From positions 1,237 to 24,794 of the forward strand of contig DCGA01000123.1 of assembly GCA_002314465.1 (NCBI GenBank): a DNA stretch of 23,558 nt, read 5' to 3'. The position numbers and the translations under genes are program-made. Below the pieces are notes generated by a model. That model made no database searches and was not told the DNA's origin. It worked only from the letters and a program-made list of their open reading frames with translations. Below, piece after piece: positions 21,166 through 23,558 of this stretch. Every line of letters starts with the position of its first letter. The stretch's first letter is position 1. The DNA comes from a bacterium UBA1790. Its GTDB lineage: Bacteria; Bacteroidota; Bacteroidia; Bacteroidales; Muribaculaceae.

Positions 21166-22782
21166 ATGGAAGCCAAAATATACTGCATATTACTCGCAAT
21201 AGCAATATCAAGCCCATGCTTTGCAAGCATACATTATAATACCGACTCTATACTGAAAGTGCTTGACGCTGTGATAGACAGCACAGCTTATTACGAAACA
21301 ACGCTACAGTCACAGTTGGGCAAGCACCGCGCTGTCTATGAGAATAGCAACGATATCACCCGGAAGTTGCAAGAGGCTTCCTTCCTGTTTTACAAATACC
21401 GCCGTTTCCGCGTAGACTCGGCAATGTACTTTGCCCGTGAGCGCGTGAAACTCACCAAAGAACTCAACGACCCCGACTCGATAGCATTAGCCCGCATCAA
21501 CGAGGCCGACGCAATGAAGCGCCTGGGCCGATTTGCCGACGCAAAGGCTACCCTTGATGCAATCCCGCACACCGATTATATATATCACAGTGCCTACTAC
21601 TACGACGTTTATTTCTCAATACTCAATTCCATGTCGAGGGACGCTGTGGGTGAGGAAGAAAAGACTGCGATAAAAGAACTTTGCCGCTTGTACCGCGACA
21701 GCGTGAAGATAGTGAACGTAAAAAGCGAGCTTGAAATACAGGTGAACAATGCCGAGATTCTTAAAAGGAAAGGCCTGTATAACGATGCGGCCGAACTATT
21801 GCTAAAGACCGGCAAAGCCCACCACGACGAGATGATGAACAATGCGATATACTGGGCCGTACTCGCCGACACCTATGAACAACTGGGAGAACCCGAGGGC
21901 GCCAAGTACTGCTACGCAATGTCGGCAATCATCGACAAGAAAAACTGCAACAAAACATACACTTCGCTTCAAAATCTTGCAGCACTGCTGTTTAAGGATG
22001 GCGACACCGACCGTGCCCACAGCTACATCACCCTATCGATGAGCGACGTAAAGGAAGCCAACGCACTGAGCCGACTGTCGCTTGTGGGCGAATACCTGCC
22101 CATCATCACCACCGCCTATGAGAAGAAGCAGAAGGCCGTGGCAGTGCGCCGTGTGCTGCTCATTGTGGTAACCTCGATAGTGGCGATAGTGCTGGGAGTG
22201 CTCCTCATGCAGCTCGTGCGCCGCACCAAGAAACTCGCCATGCTGCGCCGCCAGCTTGCCGAGAACAACGACAAGCTCCATAGTCTCAACGAGGCCCTTG
22301 CCGCAATGAACAAAGAACTCGAAGAGAACAACATCATCAAGGAGGTATACATAGGCCAGTTGTTCAACCTGTGCTCTAATTACATAGGCCAGATAGAAAA
22401 CTACCGCACATCACTCATCTCAAAGCTAAAAAGCGGCCGCATCAAGGACATGGAGAAAACACTGTCGCAAGAGACCACCAACAGCCAACTCAAGTCTCTG
22501 TTCAAGAGTTTTGACCAGGTCTTCCTTGAGATTTTCCCTAACTTCATCGAGAATTTCAACAGCCTGCTCCGTCCCGAAGAACGCATCTATCCCAAGCCCG
22601 GCGAACTGCTCTCGCCCGAGCTCAGAATCTATGCACTTGTGCGCCTGGGCATCAACGACAGCACCAAAATCGCCGAATTCCTGCATTATTCGGTCCAAAC
22701 GGTATATAATTACCGTCAAAAGACTCGTAATAAGGCAATTATCTCACGCCAAGAGTTTATCGACAGGGTCAAGACAATCTAA
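21166..22782 (+). CDS. SusR-like membrane transcriptional regulator (DUF6377 family)
   Basis: This 538-residue protein has a signal peptide (1-20), then a periplasmic TPR-like helical domain (about 25-320; for example GRFADAKATLDAIP, GLYNDAAELLLKTGK and GEPEGAKYCYAMSAII). A membrane helix lies at about 329-350 and a coiled coil at about 352-395 (RRQLAENNDKLHSLNEALAA). The cytoplasmic domain (about 395-538) ends in a LuxR-like helix-turn-helix (about 484-522, LSPELRIYALVRLGIND...IAEFLHYSVQTVYNYRQKTR). The length and layout match SusR, the maltose-responsive activator of the Bacteroides starch utilisation system. It lies directly before a susC homologue, so it probably senses a glycan in the periplasm and activates that operon. 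The inducing sugar is unknown. Confidence 0.9.
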   Translation: MEAKIYCILLAIAISSPCFASIHYNTDSILKVLDAVIDSTAYYETTLQSQLGKHRAVYENSNDITRKLQEASFLFYKYRRFRVDSAMYFARERVKLTKELNDPDSIALARINEADAMKRLGRFADAKATLDAIPHTDYIYHSAYYYDVYFSILNSMSRDAVGEEEKTAIKELCRLYRDSVKIVNVKSELEIQVNNAEILKRKGLYNDAAELLLKTGKAHHDEMMNNAIYWAVLADTYEQLGEPEGAKYCYAMSAIIDKKNCNKTYTSLQNLAALLFKDGDTDRAHSYITLSMSDVKEANALSRLSLVGEYLPIITTAYEKKQKAVAVRRVLLIVVTSIVAIVLGVLLMQLVRRTKKLAMLRRQLAENNDKLHSLNEALAAMNKELEENNIIKEVYIGQLFNLCSNYIGQIENYRTSLISKLKSGRIKDMEKTLSQETTNSQLKSLFKSFDQVFLEIFPNFIENFNSLLRPEERIYPKPGELLSPELRIYALVRLGINDSTKIAEFLHYSVQTVYNYRQKTRNKAIISRQEFIDRVKTI

Positions 22783-22844
22783 AGAAAACTTAAAATACAT
22801 TTACTTTTTACCTTACTTTTTTAAGGCATCTTTAAGACGCTTTT

Positions 22845-22864
22845 GTGCTCATTATGTGCACATT
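22845..22864. promoter_or_regulatory. Helically phased direct repeat upstream of susC, candidate activator site
   Basis: GTGCTCATT (22845-22853) and GTGCACATT (22856-22864) match at 8 of 9 positions with an 11-bp repeat distance, about one helical turn. They lie roughly 70-90 bp before the predicted susC start. The upstream gene is a SusR-like activator and the susC promoter lacks a -33 TTTG. Confidence 0.4.
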
Positions 22865-22922
22865 GGCGTTCACTTTAACTTACTATTTATTTAAAAACGT
22901 ACACACGCGTGGAAATTATGCG

Positions 22923-22930
22923 TAAATTTG
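22923..22930 (+). promoter_or_regulatory. -7 element of the susC-type gene
   Basis: TAAATTTG fits TAnnTTTG. There is no TTTG about 19 bp upstream, as expected of an activator-dependent promoter. The predicted leader is about 67 nt and very A/T rich, without a Shine-Dalgarno. Confidence 0.65.
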
Positions 22931-23000
22931 CAATCGAACAACAACCGAAAAAACTGAAAACCAAATAAAAAATTTTTGTCTAACTAAATTATCTTTTTTC

Positions 23001-23558
23001 ATGAATTTGCTGAAAAAAAATTTCCTTAGAGGCACTGCGCTTGTAGCGTCACTGCTTCTGTGTGTCGCTTCGGCATTTGCCCAGGTGACAGTAAAAGGAC
23101 AGGTTCTGGATGAGACCAATCAGCCCGTGATTGGTGCATCGGTACTTGTTGTGGCAAACAATAGTGGAACAGCCACCGACTTCGACGGCTATTTCACTGT
23201 CAAAGCCCCCACCGCATCATCTATGATCCGTGTTTCTTACATGGGTTACAAGACTGTAGAGGTAGCCGCATCGGCTGCCGGCACAATCGTTCTTGAGCCC
23301 ACTGCTGCCAACCTCGACGAGGTTGTGGTAATCGGTTATGGTGCAGTTAAGAAAGGCGACGCAACCGGTTCGGTAATGGCAATCCACCCCGATGAACTTA
23401 ACAAGGGTAACCGCGTGAGCGCACAGGACGCGCTCGTAGGTAAGGTTGCCGGTGTTAATGTTGTTCCCGGTAGCGGTTCTCCCGGCGACGGTGCAACCAT
23501 CCGCATCCGCTCGGGTGCTTCACTGTCGGCAAGCAACGACCCCCTTATCGTTATCGAC
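23001..23558 (+). CDS. SusC-type TonB-dependent outer-membrane receptor, N-terminal 186 residues
   Basis: The gene runs off the right edge. The signal peptide ends at about residue 27 (CVASAFA/Q). Residues about 28-100 form the carboxypeptidase-regulatory-like domain (VKGQVLDETNQPVIGASVLV, then TDFDGYFTV). The TonB-box-like region LDEVVVIGYGAVKKGDATGS (105-124) precedes the plug domain (from about 125: VSAQDALVGKVAGVNVV, GATIRIRSG). This order is diagnostic of SusC/RagA receptors, which import oligosaccharides with a SusD lipoprotein; that partner would lie beyond the window. Together with the adjacent SusR-like regulator it indicates the start of a polysaccharide utilisation locus. The substrate cannot be inferred from this part. 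Confidence 0.95.
   Translation, partial: MNLLKKNFLRGTALVASLLLCVASAFAQVTVKGQVLDETNQPVIGASVLVVANNSGTATDFDGYFTVKAPTASSMIRVSYMGYKTVEVAASAAGTIVLEPTAANLDEVVVIGYGAVKKGDATGSVMAIHPDELNKGNRVSAQDALVGKVAGVNVVPGSGSPGDGATIRIRSGASLSASNDPLIVID

Noticed and set aside
1..23558. Mobile elements, CRISPR arrays, tRNA or rRNA genes
   Set aside because: I saw no transposase, integrase, regularly spaced repeats, tRNA-like cloverleaf or rRNA sequence. Gene content is that of ordinary chromosome.

Overview
The window looks like Bacteroidales chromosome, probably a gut lineage of the Muribaculaceae/Prevotellaceae type. The evidence is Bacteroidota-type promoters (TAnnTTTG at -7, often TTTG about 19-20 bp upstream), almost no Shine-Dalgarno sites, the rpmB-rpmG-DUF4295 ribosomal cluster, a type IX secretion (T9SS) cargo protein, an HU-CCDC81/SPOR fusion, and a DUF6377 regulator next to a SusC-type TonB-dependent receptor. 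Genus-level placement is inference. I see no insertion sequence, phage, tRNA, rRNA or CRISPR.

Layout. 1-700: the 5' end of recJ (minus), preceded by a probable structured RNA with its own promoter, then the terminator of the next gene. 695-2707: two minus-strand membrane genes, an MscS-type channel and a CDF metal exporter. 2751-6950: plus-strand genes for a periplasmic TPR protein, PgeF, the HU/SPOR membrane protein and an envelope trypsin-like protease with a long insert. 6992-7477: a small YcxB-like membrane protein (minus). 7614-8607: the minus-strand rpmB-rpmG-DUF4295 operon behind an approximately 290-nt leader. 8635-10412: an outer-membrane beta-barrel protein and a secreted HAD phosphatase (plus).

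10485-15062 is all minus strand. It reads hisS, a Crp/Fnr regulator, a TSCPD-domain protein, a terminator, then an MFS sugar permease overlapping a PfkB sugar kinase, which looks like an uptake-and-phosphorylation pair. 15149-19549 (minus) is a 1466-residue T9SS cargo built of FN3-like and choice-of-anchor J/cleaved-adhesin jellyroll domains. An AT-rich intergenic region and a 68-residue orphan protein follow. 20316-20990 (minus) is a YugP-type zinc metallopeptidase. Divergent from it is a SusR-like membrane regulator (21166-22782, plus), then the first 186 codons of a SusC-type receptor that runs off the end, so a polysaccharide utilisation locus probably begins here.

Most of the window is housekeeping. 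The least explained parts are the RNA upstream of recJ, the long rpmB leader, a set of leaderless or nearly leaderless promoters, and a helically phased direct repeat upstream of susC.
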